Assembly: GCA_029242325.1 (NCBI GenBank)
Contig: JAQWUD010000016.1
Location: 124,001-188,000, forward strand
DNA length: 64,000 nucleotides
Direction of reading: 5' to 3'
DNA from: Luminiphilus sp.
GTDB lineage: Bacteria > Pseudomonadota > Gammaproteobacteria > Pseudomonadales > Halieaceae
Shown: positions 51,913 to 61,375 of the stretch, in pieces
Layout of the letters: the number at the start of each line of letters is the position of its first letter
Numbering within the stretch: the first letter of the stretch is position 1
Program-made: the position numbers and the translations under genes
Notes under the pieces: model-generated
Told to the model about the DNA's origin: nothing
What the model saw: the letters and a program-made list of their open reading frames with translations, nothing else
Database searches by the model: none

Positions 51913-54900
51913 TTACACTGGCAGAGAGACGTTCATTTGGGATATCTCTCCCCGCTTCATAAAAATACTGTAAGAGAGCATCTTGGGGAGTCGCCTAGAG
52001 GAAAACGTCGATTCCGAGCCGTCTGCTCCATACACTGTGATGGAGGCGGTGTCCGCCTTCTCGAGTATCACCGGCACCTGGCAAATCGTAAAACCCAGCT
52101 GCCCTGCTTCGAGAGCGATCTCTTGTTCAGTAAAGGCAATATCAACATAGCGCAGGATCGCAGGTGCAGAGTGAAACTCTTGTTTACGCAACAATATTGA
52201 ATCAAATAATAGACTACCCTGATCTACTGTCAGACCCAGCTCTGGAAGCCTAGTCAATATCTCCTCCTTAACCTGTCCCGTCATGCCGGGTTGCCTGGCA
52301 CCGGCAAAACCCGGCGTATGCGAATAAGGATCTGTTGGAAACGCGCCATAGACGTCCGGCGTCTTGTTAAAGCCAATGCCAGCGCGAATATCCTCATAAG
52401 CCGATATCAGAGCACTAAGGGTCTGGCTATCGGTTCCGCTGCGATGGCCCGCGATAATCGTCTCACTCACAGCGAGCAGCAGCTTCGACACCATGTGCCA
52501 ATAGATGGAACCGAGGCCTTCATAGGCATACATCCCTCCCGACCGCCCAGTGAATAAATCGTGCCTGAAGGTGTGGATAAAAAGGTCACGTACTTGGGAT
52601 CGTTCGGCCTCACTGAAAGCAAACCCCGAGCCAGTCAGCCGAGTGAGTTCGGCGTCAACATCATCAACCTTGGTTAAGGCGCCATTAAAATGAGCGCCGC
52701 CCTGCTCATCTGTCTCAATCAGATGGGCATGTCCCTCCGCCATGAGCTGCTGCAAGATGGGAATTTGGCTAACCACCTCTGGCGATAACTGATTTTTGTC
52801 AACAAAACGCAGTAACGTTTTGTTGGGATAAAGCAGATATGAGTGCTGGCGAGGTGTGTAGAGCGCGGACTCTCTGAGCGCGCCCAATAAGCGCAGAGAC
52901 TCCTGTGGTGAAAGAACCCCCGCACTCAATACGGCGACCTGACCTTCCAGCATTTCATCTAGTCTGATTAAACGCCCCTGCGCGCCCACAATCTGCACGC
53001 GATGATAGGCATGGTAAAGCGCATCATCCCGGCGATTTTCAGCAATACTGCTACCCAATATCGGCTGAATTAGAGCGACAAATTTTTTGATTGTCTCCAT
53101 ACTCAATTGCAAGCGCTCGCCAGACAATCCTCGATCATAAATACCCTCACGGTAGGCCTCTCCGACACGCCCGAGCTGTTCCATCACCTCAAAGCGCAAC
53201 GTATCGGTCACCGCACCCGTCACGAGTGCTGCACCCTTCTCTTCAAGGACTCCGTATACACCATCAAAAAGGCAGACAACTTCGCGCGACACAGGTATCG
53301 AATGATCTGCCGCTCCAAAGAGTAACCCTCGCATGACGGTAAAAAATCGATAGAGGTAACACAGGGTCACGACCGATACGCCTGTGCCCACTAGCGCGTT
53401 GTTGGCATCGTTCCATTCGGGTCTCTGCGTATTCATCCAGATACCGCCGCCAGGAATGAAATTCGTCAGCTTCGCGAGGCCCGTTACCAGTAGCTTCTCA
53501 AGCAGATTGACCTGATACACCTGCTCACCCACCCACAACAACCTCCCATCGGCACCCGTCTCGCTCACACGAAGGGAGATGGCTGCATCCAGCTTATAAT
53601 CGAATGTGATGGTGTTGTGTGGATCGGCAAGCAGCGCGTCAAAATCTTTGATGCGATAGGGCACATTTGCATAGGCGAAGAAATCTGAGCTAAGCAAACT
53701 CGAGAGGGCAGTGGGGAAATGGCTCTGTGCCAACTCGAGCAACTTAAGCAAATAGATGATCTGGTGATCTCCCCAGTAGCCAATATTGGCCCACGGGTTG
53801 TCTGCCTCAGGTCGCTCCCAATCGATACCTTCTCGCGTGATGCGATACGGATTGTAGCCATCGGCAGTCGTAGCACTCACAAACTTGCAGATGATATTTT
53901 CAACGTACCCCGGAGTCGCAGCGGACAGCGCTTCCCAATTCTGAAAAATGTCCCGCCAATTGCCCGCGAATGACAGGCGCTTACCGCCCTGTTCATCCAG
54001 CACATCAATTGAAAAGTGGTTCCAAGGGCGCGACGGGTCACCGTGACGACGACTGAATGTGAGCGGGAGGTACTCCAGGAACAATCTGCAAAGCTGCAAA
54101 CTCCCTTCCGTCCAGATCCTTTCACGAAGAACCAAATAATCAATTCCCTCGGGCATATCTGCCGTGAGCACCTGAATTTTGGGACCCGCGTTTTTATTCC
54201 AGGCGCCGCAAAACTCAATCAAATCGGCTTTCGAGAGCAAATAATTACGGTCAAAAATCCCGCCGCGCATAGCATTAAACATCACGTTCGCGGTGTGATG
54301 CGCGGTGCTCAGACGTTCCGACGTCGATTGAAAACCGTCCGCGCTACCGACGATCTCACCGAGGCGTGATCGCCCGGTCGCAATGTCACGCTGCACACTC
54401 GACCCGATTTCCCGATCGCGCGAGATCTGTTGAATCAGATTCGCGACATCTGCGGGGCCCTGATTGACATCGGCAACGATGGACCAGCCACGTTCCACTC
54501 CCGCATCGAGCGTCAAGCTGTCTGAGACAAAATAAGCACCGCGGCGTCCGTGAACATCCTCCTCCAGCGCAACCTCGAAACCCCGTCTGAACAATTCGAC
54601 TTGAGAGGAACACAGTAAGTGCTGCGGAGAGGCGAGACCGTAGGACCAGGCGACCGTCGCCGAGAGCCCCTCGCTGGGCTCCGCCCTGTCTGTCAGCAGC
54701 GAACTCATCGAGTAGGTAGCGACCCCCGACCCCACGTCGAGTTCATTCTTTTTGTAGGCATCGACCAGACAGCTCAGTTCATTCTGAATGCCCGGGCTTG
54801 CTCCATAGGGCAGTATATTCTCTATACCGTCGAGTAAGCGTATGCACCTTGTTCGGCTCCCATGATTAGCGAGTGACGAACGCTTGATAAAGCCAAAACG

Positions 54901-55365
54901 GTGGGCGGTTTGCCAACGGTAGCGGTACCGCACGTCGAGATCAAAGTTGATCTCTTCGAAAATCAGAGTCGTCCCCAATTCATCCTTATAAAGATTGCGC
55001 TCTACCCGATATAAGCCGTCGAAGTGTAGAGCAAAGGGCTCCCAATAATATTGTCGACCCTCGTCTACAATAAAAAAGACCGCGCGATGACCCGTCACCC
55101 GTGCGCTATCGAGAATTTTATCCTCAGTGTAATAAGGAAACAGCGCGCTTTCAGAGTTGGTGCGGCCGGCAGTCAGCGCGCCCGAGGTGGAAATAAAAAA
55201 CCAATGATTCGAGTGACTGACCAAACTGATGAAGAAATGCTCCATCAGGTCAAAGTTTTGTATCCGATAAAACTCTTCGCCATCAATCTCTGCGTAGCCA
55301 CCTACCGTGGAGCCATCGAGATGCTTCAAAGGTTGTTTTCCCAACCAAATATTTTCAGACTTCAT
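51913..55365 (-). CDS. Large glycoside phosphorylase, probable beta-1,3-oligoglucan phosphorylase (GH149/GH161-like)
   Basis: A 1150-residue cytoplasmic protein with no signal peptide. N-terminal beta-sandwich blocks are followed by an (alpha/alpha)6 barrel region. The segment GGGIWMNTQRPEWNDANNAL holds Asp653, which corresponds to the general acid in the xEWND motif of GH94-type inverting phosphorylases. The size and the following extra C-terminal domains fit GH149/GH161, which phosphorolyse beta-1,3-glucans to glucose-1-phosphate. The adjacent sugar symporter and GH16 laminarinase agree with this. The exact GH family could not be tested here. It is divergent from the GH16 gene. Confidence 0.65.
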   Translation of the reverse strand: MKSENIWLGKQPLKHLDGSTVGGYAEIDGEEFYRIQNFDLMEHFFISLVSHSNHWFFISTSGALTAGRTNSESALFPYYTEDKILDSARVTGHRAVFFIVDEGRQYYWEPFALHFDGLYRVERNLYKDELGTTLIFEEINFDLDVRYRYRWQTAHRFGFIKRSSLANHGSRTRCIRLLDGIENILPYGASPGIQNELSCLVDAYKKNELDVGSGVATYSMSSLLTDRAEPSEGLSATVAWSYGLASPQHLLCSSQVELFRRGFEVALEEDVHGRRGAYFVSDSLTLDAGVERGWSIVADVNQGPADVANLIQQISRDREIGSSVQRDIATGRSRLGEIVGSADGFQSTSERLSTAHHTANVMFNAMRGGIFDRNYLLSKADLIEFCGAWNKNAGPKIQVLTADMPEGIDYLVLRERIWTEGSLQLCRLFLEYLPLTFSRRHGDPSRPWNHFSIDVLDEQGGKRLSFAGNWRDIFQNWEALSAATPGYVENIICKFVSATTADGYNPYRITREGIDWERPEADNPWANIGYWGDHQIIYLLKLLELAQSHFPTALSSLLSSDFFAYANVPYRIKDFDALLADPHNTITFDYKLDAAISLRVSETGADGRLLWVGEQVYQVNLLEKLLVTGLAKLTNFIPGGGIWMNTQRPEWNDANNALVGTGVSVVTLCYLYRFFTVMRGLLFGAADHSIPVSREVVCLFDGVYGVLEEKGAALVTGAVTDTLRFEVMEQLGRVGEAYREGIYDRGLSGERLQLSMETIKKFVALIQPILGSSIAENRRDDALYHAYHRVQIVGAQGRLIRLDEMLEGQVAVLSAGVLSPQESLRLLGALRESALYTPRQHSYLLYPNKTLLRFVDKNQLSPEVVSQIPILQQLMAEGHAHLIETDEQGGAHFNGALTKVDDVDAELTRLTGSGFAFSEAERSQVRDLFIHTFRHDLFTGRSGGMYAYEGLGSIYWHMVSKLLLAVSETIIAGHRSGTDSQTLSALISAYEDIRAGIGFNKTPDVYGAFPTDPYSHTPGFAGARQPGMTGQVKEEILTRLPELGLTVDQGSLLFDSILLRKQEFHSAPAILRYVDIAFTEQEIALEAGQLGFTICQVPVILEKADTASITVYGADGSESTFSSRRLPKMLSYSIFMKRGEISQMNVSLPV

Positions 55366-55583
55366 CTACCTACCAACCTATACATGGTGAGGGTCACGGC
55401 CCTACGTCTCCCGCAACGTAGTCACCTCCTCGACTGTGCATGAATCTTATGTCAGCGGAGCATTGCTGAGCGCATTGATTGAACCCTTTTATCGTCACAA
55501 AGTATCGGCTTGTCGTATTGGCTCTTTCGAAACCTGTCGGCCATAGTCAGACTGGCAATGAAATCATCGTGAGGCAGGCCGCG

Positions 55584-56909
55584 ATGCGTGCGTCCGTTCT
55601 AGTGCTGCTCAGCTTAATCACCCCGCACCCAGCCTGTTTCGGGGAGACGAACCACGCGCTTAATTTTGGGTCAACACAAGGCGTGTGGTGGCAACAACAG
55701 TATTTTGAAGGAACACGCTGCCGCGACGGGCTGACCTGCAACAGGATCAACAGCGTTTCCGGAACCGATGAGCCGGCGCTATTTGAGTCCCACATAGAAG
55801 GGCCATTTGATCTAGAGCGGGTGGTGCCCAATAGCACATACGACGTGACATTATTTTTAGCCGAGCCCGGTGACGCCGCCCAGAACGCACGAACGTTCGA
55901 CGTAATGATACAGAACGAACCCGTCATCAAAGCGCTGGATGTTATGCGCTACCGAGACGGTCAGGCAAAGTCCGCGCTAACCGTTACGCTCCTCGGCATC
56001 AGGGTCACGGAGCAACGATTTCTACTGGAACTGCGAGCGGGGTCAGGCAACCCGTTGCTCAGCGGTTTGTACCTTGCGTCAAAAAAAACCCAATACGAAA
56101 CCTGCGACAAAGTGGGAACTGGTCTGGCAGGAGCGGTTTGATCAGCCGGAACTGGACACCGCCTCGTGGAATATTGATGAGTGGCCACCCGGAAAAGTAA
56201 ACGGCGAGGATCAGGCTTATACGCAAGAAAGTAATAACCTACGGATCGAGGAGGGTATGTTAGTGATTGAGGCACATCACCACCCACAGAGCGATCCCGC
56301 ATTTTCATCCGCTCGCATCAATACGAGAGGTAAACACGATTTTCGATACGGGCGATTGGCAGTTTCGGCGCAACTACCTGACGCTCAGGGAACCTCACCC
56401 GCCATTTGGTTACTGCCCAGCAATCCCTTTACCTATGCAACCAACTGCTCAACAGGTACCGATTGGCAAGCTAATCGTGACTGCGACGCGTGGCCCAACT
56501 CCGGCGAAATCGACATGACATGATGGAACATGTGGGATACCAAACCGGTCACGTTCATGGAACGGTGCACACCCGCGCTCACTACTGGGGCAATAGACAA
56601 CAACGTAAAGGCAGGTTAATCAATGCTGCCGAAACAGAAGGGTTCCATCTATATGCCATGGAGTGGCGGCCCGATCGCATCGACTTTTTTGTCGACGGCA
56701 GTCCCTACTTCAGCTACCTCCGCGGCGTCGAATATACGTGGCAAACCTGGCCATTTGATCAGCCATTTCACCTGGTACTCAATCTCGCAGTGGGCGGTAA
56801 CTGGGGCAGAGCGGGAGGAGCTATTGATGCAAAGGCCTTACCCCAACACATGCTGATAGAAAGCGTCAGGTTATATCAACAGGCCAGCACATTGACGGCC
56901 AGCGACTAG
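55584..56909 (+). pseudogene. Secreted malectin-GH16 beta-1,3-glucanase (laminarinase), interrupted by two frameshifts
   Basis: A signal peptide (MRASVLVLLSLITPHPACFG) is followed by a malectin-like carbohydrate-binding domain (ALNFGSTQGVWWQ, YDVTLFLAEPGDAAQ) and a GH16 catalytic domain (WELVWQERFDQPELD, SSARINTRGKHDFRYGRLA). Frame 1 ends just after an A8 tract (56081-56088); removing one A joins it to the GH16 frame. That frame stops inside the catalytic motif because ACATG is duplicated (56513-56522). Removing one unit restores GEIDMMEHVG. The rest (HLYAMEWRPDRIDFFVDG) is intact to 56909. As written the gene cannot give active enzyme. An upstream start at 55479 is also open. Confidence 0.85.
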
Positions 56910-58258
56910 GCGTCCTGTGCCTTCCACGACTGAATTTTGCGGTAGATGGTCGACGGAGCCACCTCCAAATATCGAGCAGCGCGATTGATGCTGCCATTAC
57001 ATGCCTCAATCGCCGCCTCAATCACTTTTCTCTCGGTCAACCACAGCGGCTCAATACCTTTATCGCTGATAACTTCTCGCGACGTCACCCTCTGGCCTCG
57101 CTCTTCTTGGCTGGCCGCGACTTCCGTTCCGGTAATAATGCGACTGACCGAAGATCCCTGAATGAAAGCGGCAGACTCCATCAGGATCAGTTGGCGAATA
57201 GTATTTTCGAGCTGCCTCACGTTACCGGGCCACGAGTAGGTTCGCAGCACTTCGGCAGCCGCAGATTCAAGCGCAGCGGCTTCCCTTCCCTCTTCCTCAG
57301 CGATCCGTGCCAACATGTGCTCAGCAAGCATCAGGATGTCATCACCACGCTCTCTAAGCGCCGGCATTCTAAGTGGCACAACATGAAGCCTGTAATAAAG
57401 ATCCTCGCGCAGCCGGCCCTCTTGCATCTCAAAGAGCGGGTCGCGGTTGGTTGAAGCGATAATCCGCACCTCTGCGGCGACCTCGTGCTCTCCACCCACC
57501 GGCCTGTAGGCACCGTGCTGGATCAGTCGCAGCAGCGTTGACTGAGATTCGTAGCTGAGACTGCACACCTCATCAAGGAACAGAGTCCCATTTTTTGCCT
57601 GCGCAACAAGACCCTGATAGCCCGTCTCAACAGTGCCAAAGAGTGCGCGCTCCACCTGATCAGGAGCCAGAGATGCGCAATCCACCAGCACGAACGGCTC
57701 CGGGGCTCTCGCCGAGAGTTGGTGAATAGCCCGGGCAACCAACTCCTTGCCCGTGCCGCTCTCACCCATGACTAAGGCAGTTGCGACGGTACCTGCCAAG
57801 GATTCCACCGTATCAAATACTGTCTGCATCGCAGATGATCCGCCCAGCAGTGGGCCCAGATGCTCGCGCTTGATCGACAGGCGTCTGACCTGCCGGTCCA
57901 GCTTAAGCTTCTCTGCTGAATTTAATAACGTGACCCGGAGCCGCGCAGCATCGAAGGGTTTTTCGAGAAAGTCAGCAGCACCCTGTTTTATCGCCCGCTC
58001 GGCGTGCCCGGAGCCGTGTCCGGTCATCGCAACCACAGCCGGTTTGTGGCTCATCTGATCTGCGTTATTGAGTAGTTCCAGCCCGTCTCCGTCGGGCAAT
58101 TCAATATCCAGCAGGATCAGCTCTGGGGCCCATTCGGTCAGCGCCGCACTTGCATCGGCCAGTGTCTCCACCGCCATCACGTCCAGTCCACAGCCATCGA
58201 GATATTGGCTGTAAACGACACACAGTGTCGCACTGTCCTCAACGATGAGGGTCTTCAA
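56906..58258 (-). CDS. NtrC/LuxO-type response regulator without a canonical GAFTGA motif
   Basis: 450 residues in three domains. The receiver domain has Asp51 (LILLDIELPDGDG). The AAA+ domain shows Walker A GESGTGKE (165-172) and Walker B TLFLDEV (Asp229-Glu230). A Fis-type HTH lies at the C-terminus (INRAARYLEVAPSTIYRKIQ). Where sigma-54 activators carry ELFGHxKGAFTGA, this protein reads ALFGTVETGYQGLVAQA and the loop is shortened. It may not contact sigma-54, acting as a DNA-binding regulator or repressor instead. No sensor kinase is adjacent. It lies downstream of ctaA and overlaps the convergent end of the GH16 gene by 4 nt. Confidence 0.85.
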   Translation of the reverse strand: MKTLIVEDSATLCVVYSQYLDGCGLDVMAVETLADASAALTEWAPELILLDIELPDGDGLELLNNADQMSHKPAVVAMTGHGSGHAERAIKQGAADFLEKPFDAARLRVTLLNSAEKLKLDRQVRRLSIKREHLGPLLGGSSAMQTVFDTVESLAGTVATALVMGESGTGKELVARAIHQLSARAPEPFVLVDCASLAPDQVERALFGTVETGYQGLVAQAKNGTLFLDEVCSLSYESQSTLLRLIQHGAYRPVGGEHEVAAEVRIIASTNRDPLFEMQEGRLREDLYYRLHVVPLRMPALRERGDDILMLAEHMLARIAEEEGREAAALESAAAEVLRTYSWPGNVRQLENTIRQLILMESAAFIQGSSVSRIITGTEVAASQEERGQRVTSREVISDKGIEPLWLTERKVIEAAIEACNGSINRAARYLEVAPSTIYRKIQSWKAQDA

Positions 58259-58324
58259 GGCGCCCGCCTCCTGCAGATACCAAACGACGGAGCCAAAATT
58301 ACTTGGCTCCGGACCATGTTTGCA

Positions 58325-59368
58325 TCAAGCCGAGATTACCAGCTTTTGATCAGTCTGGGCGTGACTCCAGTACAACACCGCCGTGAGAAGAAGCACGGCA
58401 CCCACCTGATGGGTGGCCGCCATGGGAATGGCCACTTGCGTGAGCACTGTTCCAATGCCGAGGCTCACCTGAAAAGTTAACGCCAATAGCATGCATCCAG
58501 CCGCACGTCGGACGGGGGGGTTATCACTATGACGAAGCGATCTGATGCTCACCACCAACACCAAAATGGCGAGGGCGTAAGCGAGCATACGATGGTTAAA
58601 GTGTATCGTCGCGACCCCTTCGAACGTGGCTAGCCATCCCTCCGCGTAGTACCCCTTCGGCACAAACGTCTCTCCCATAAGAGGCCAGGTGGGGTAGGCA
58701 AAGCCCGCGTCGGTACCAGCCATGAACCCACCAGACAGAATCAAGGTGTAGACGCCCAGCAGCAACAGCCAGCCGATTGGACGGATTTCTCTCACTGAGG
58801 GAGACCGGTCAGAGCGAACCCGCAAGATCAACCACATCATGAGCGCGTAAATTGCTACCGCCACACCAAGATGCGCAGTGAGCCGATATTGCGAGACCGA
58901 TGGCCTATCCACCAGGCCACTCTGCACCATGTACCAGCCAAGCAAGCCCTGCGAGGCCCCCAACATTAACAGCAACACCAGTGTGGGGAGCAACTGGGGC
59001 GTGATCATGCGACGCATGGCAAAGATGACGAGTGGCACGAAATACATGAGGCCGATAAGACGCCCCAGAACGCGATGTAAATACTCGAACAAGAATATTT
59101 GTTTAAAGCCAGCCAGATCCATACCCTGATTGATCTTCTGGTACTCGGGGTATTGCTGATAGGCAGCAAAGGTCTGCACCCACTGTGCCTCGGTAAGCGG
59201 CGGAATGATGCCCATGATGGGACGCCAATCGACCATCGATAGACCTGACTCTGTCAGCCGCGTAACGCCACCCAATAAAATCATGCCCAGGACGGTGACA
59301 GCACAGATCGTCAGCCAGCCCGCTATCCAACGCGCGTTCAGCCGCGCATCCACAATCGCTAATGCCAT
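58325..59368 (-). CDS. ctaA: Haem A synthase, COX15/CtaA type
   Basis: A 347-residue protein with eight hydrophobic helices that oxidises haem O to haem A for aa3-type cytochrome oxidase. Conserved haem-ligand histidines are in FEYLHRVLGR, YRLTAHLGVA, TIHFNHRMLA and AATHQVGA. The N-terminal region GGVTRLTESGLSMVDWRP and the YQQYPEYQKINQGM segment follow the mitochondrial/alphaproteobacterial COX15 subtype, and the cysteine pair of the Bacillus type is absent. No cox genes are next to it. It is divergent from uup. Confidence 0.92.
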   Translation of the reverse strand: MALAIVDARLNARWIAGWLTICAVTVLGMILLGGVTRLTESGLSMVDWRPIMGIIPPLTEAQWVQTFAAYQQYPEYQKINQGMDLAGFKQIFLFEYLHRVLGRLIGLMYFVPLVIFAMRRMITPQLLPTLVLLLMLGASQGLLGWYMVQSGLVDRPSVSQYRLTAHLGVAVAIYALMMWLILRVRSDRSPSVREIRPIGWLLLLGVYTLILSGGFMAGTDAGFAYPTWPLMGETFVPKGYYAEGWLATFEGVATIHFNHRMLAYALAILVLVVSIRSLRHSDNPPVRRAAGCMLLALTFQVSLGIGTVLTQVAIPMAATHQVGAVLLLTAVLYWSHAQTDQKLVISA

Positions 59369-59453
59369 CTCTTAGTCCCCCAGAGACGCCTATTCTACCG
59401 AAATCAGCGCAAAGGGTCTTTCTACCCTACACTGCGCCCTCCGGAGGTCTTAC

Positions 59454-61364
59454 ATGCCTTACATCCGCCTAGACGAGATTGAATTTAGCATCGGCTCTCA
59501 GGTGCTGCTTGATAAGGTCAAGCTGACGCTTGATCGTGGGGAAAGGCTCGGTTTATTGGGCCGGAACGGGGCGGGCAAATCCACCTTACTGAAAATCCTC
59601 TCCGGCGAACTAGTGCCCGAGGATGGGGTGAGGTGGGTAGGCCCCGACATCAATATCGCGCGTCTGGAACAAACATTACCCGAACACTCTGATGTTTCAA
59701 TCTATGATTACGTCGCCACCGGACTTGCCGAGACGGGCTCCCTTCTGTCGCGCTATCACGCGCTTGTCGCAAAAGGGACAGACGCCGCGTTGGGGCAATT
59801 GAGCGCCATACAGATGGAGTTGGAGCACCGAGATGGTTGGTCAATGGGGCAACGCATCGAAAAGGTGCTTGATCAGTTGGGTCTGGAACCCGAACAATCA
59901 CTCGCAACCTTGTCGGGTGGGTGGCGCAGGAGGGCAGCACTTGCTCGAGCACTGGTCACCAACCCTGACATACTCCTGCTCGATGAGCCAACCAACCATC
60001 TTGATATTCCTTCTATTGATTGGCTGGAGCAACAGTTGAGCCAGTTCGCCGGCGCTGCTGTGTTAATTACCCATGACCGACGCTTCCTGCAACGCGTCTG
60101 TAACCGAATAGGGGAGCTGGACAGGGGGCATCTTTCTGTCTGGCAAGCCGACTACCGCAAGTTTTTACTCCTGCGGGAACAACAGTCAGATGCAGCAACG
60201 CGAGCAGAGGCATTATTCGACAAGAAACTTGCGCAGGAGGAAGTGTGGATCCGTCAGGGCATTAAGGCGCGCCGGACCCGAAATGAAGGGCGTGTGCGAG
60301 CACTGGAAGCCATGCGCGAGAAACGCTCGCAGAGACGCATCTCACAAGGAAAAGGACAGTTTAAACTGGAGGAAGCCAACCGCTCGGGCCGTCGCGTGGC
60401 GGAGGCCCGAGAAATAAGCTTTAACTACGGCGATCAGGCAATCGTCCGCGATTTCACCTCCATCATCCAGCGTGGAGACCGGCTCGGGATCATCGGCGGC
60501 AACGGCGCAGGTAAGACCACCTTAATAAAACTGCTTCTGGGTGAGCTCGATCCCGACAGCGGTGAGGTGGTATTGGGTACCCAACTGGAAATCGCCTACT
60601 CAGACCAATTGAGAGAGAGCCTCGACCCCGAAAAAGACCTCATTGACAACGTTTGTGGAGGGCAACAGTTCATTGAAATCAATGGGCAACGGCGGCACGC
60701 AATCAGTTATCTGGGCGACTTTCTATTTTCGCCAGACCGGATCCGCACACCCGTCAAGGCGCTATCGGGCGGTGAGATCAATCGCGCCATCCTCGCACGG
60801 CTGTTTACAAAGCCCGCCAATCTTCTTGTCCTCGATGAGCCAACCAATGACCTCGATATCGAGACGCTGGAATTGCTAGAGGAGATCCTGCTGGGCTTCA
60901 AAGGAACCATCATTTTGGTCAGTCACGACAGGTACTTTCTGGATAAGGTGGTGACCCACTTGCTGGTTATGAAGGGCGATGGTGAAATCGAGGAAGAGGC
61001 CGGAGGCTACAGCGACTGGGAGGAAAGAGGGAAAAGCTTCGCCCCGGTTCCAGCGTCAACCGACACCGAAGGGGATCGTCCCTCAGAATACGCCCCCCCC
61101 ACAAAACCTCCTGAGGCCTCCACCAAGAGTCGTGCTCAGAGGGGGAAAATGAAACTCAGTTACAAGGAACAACGGGAACTCGATGCCTTACCCGCTGAAA
61201 TAGAATCCCTCGAAAAGCAGCACGCTCTCCTCCTACAAACCATTTCTGACCCGACCTTTTACCAGCGCGCCCCAGACGACGTAGCTAAGGCGCTTACCGC
61301 AGTGACTGAATCTGAACAAGAGCTGGATCGCGCCCTGGAGCGCTTAATCGAATTGGAGGATTGA
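59454..61364 (+). CDS. uup: ABC-F family ATPase Uup
   Basis: A 636-residue soluble protein with two ABC ATPase domains. Walker A is GRNGAGKSTLLKIL and later GGNGAGKTTLIKLL. The signatures are LSGGWRRRAALARAL and LSGGEINRAILARL. Walker B is LLLDEPTNHLDI and LVLDEPTNDLDI. A basic linker (KARRTRNEGRVRALEAMREK) separates them and a C-terminal coiled coil (about 565-635) is typical for Uup. Uup acts on ribosomes and branched DNA intermediates and affects transposon excision. GGAGG precedes the ATG. Confidence 0.94.
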   Translation: MPYIRLDEIEFSIGSQVLLDKVKLTLDRGERLGLLGRNGAGKSTLLKILSGELVPEDGVRWVGPDINIARLEQTLPEHSDVSIYDYVATGLAETGSLLSRYHALVAKGTDAALGQLSAIQMELEHRDGWSMGQRIEKVLDQLGLEPEQSLATLSGGWRRRAALARALVTNPDILLLDEPTNHLDIPSIDWLEQQLSQFAGAAVLITHDRRFLQRVCNRIGELDRGHLSVWQADYRKFLLLREQQSDAATRAEALFDKKLAQEEVWIRQGIKARRTRNEGRVRALEAMREKRSQRRISQGKGQFKLEEANRSGRRVAEAREISFNYGDQAIVRDFTSIIQRGDRLGIIGGNGAGKTTLIKLLLGELDPDSGEVVLGTQLEIAYSDQLRESLDPEKDLIDNVCGGQQFIEINGQRRHAISYLGDFLFSPDRIRTPVKALSGGEINRAILARLFTKPANLLVLDEPTNDLDIETLELLEEILLGFKGTIILVSHDRYFLDKVVTHLLVMKGDGEIEEEAGGYSDWEERGKSFAPVPASTDTEGDRPSEYAPPTKPPEASTKSRAQRGKMKLSYKEQRELDALPAEIESLEKQHALLLQTISDPTFYQRAPDDVAKALTAVTESEQELDRALERLIELED

Positions 61365-61375
61365 GCGGAGGCGCA

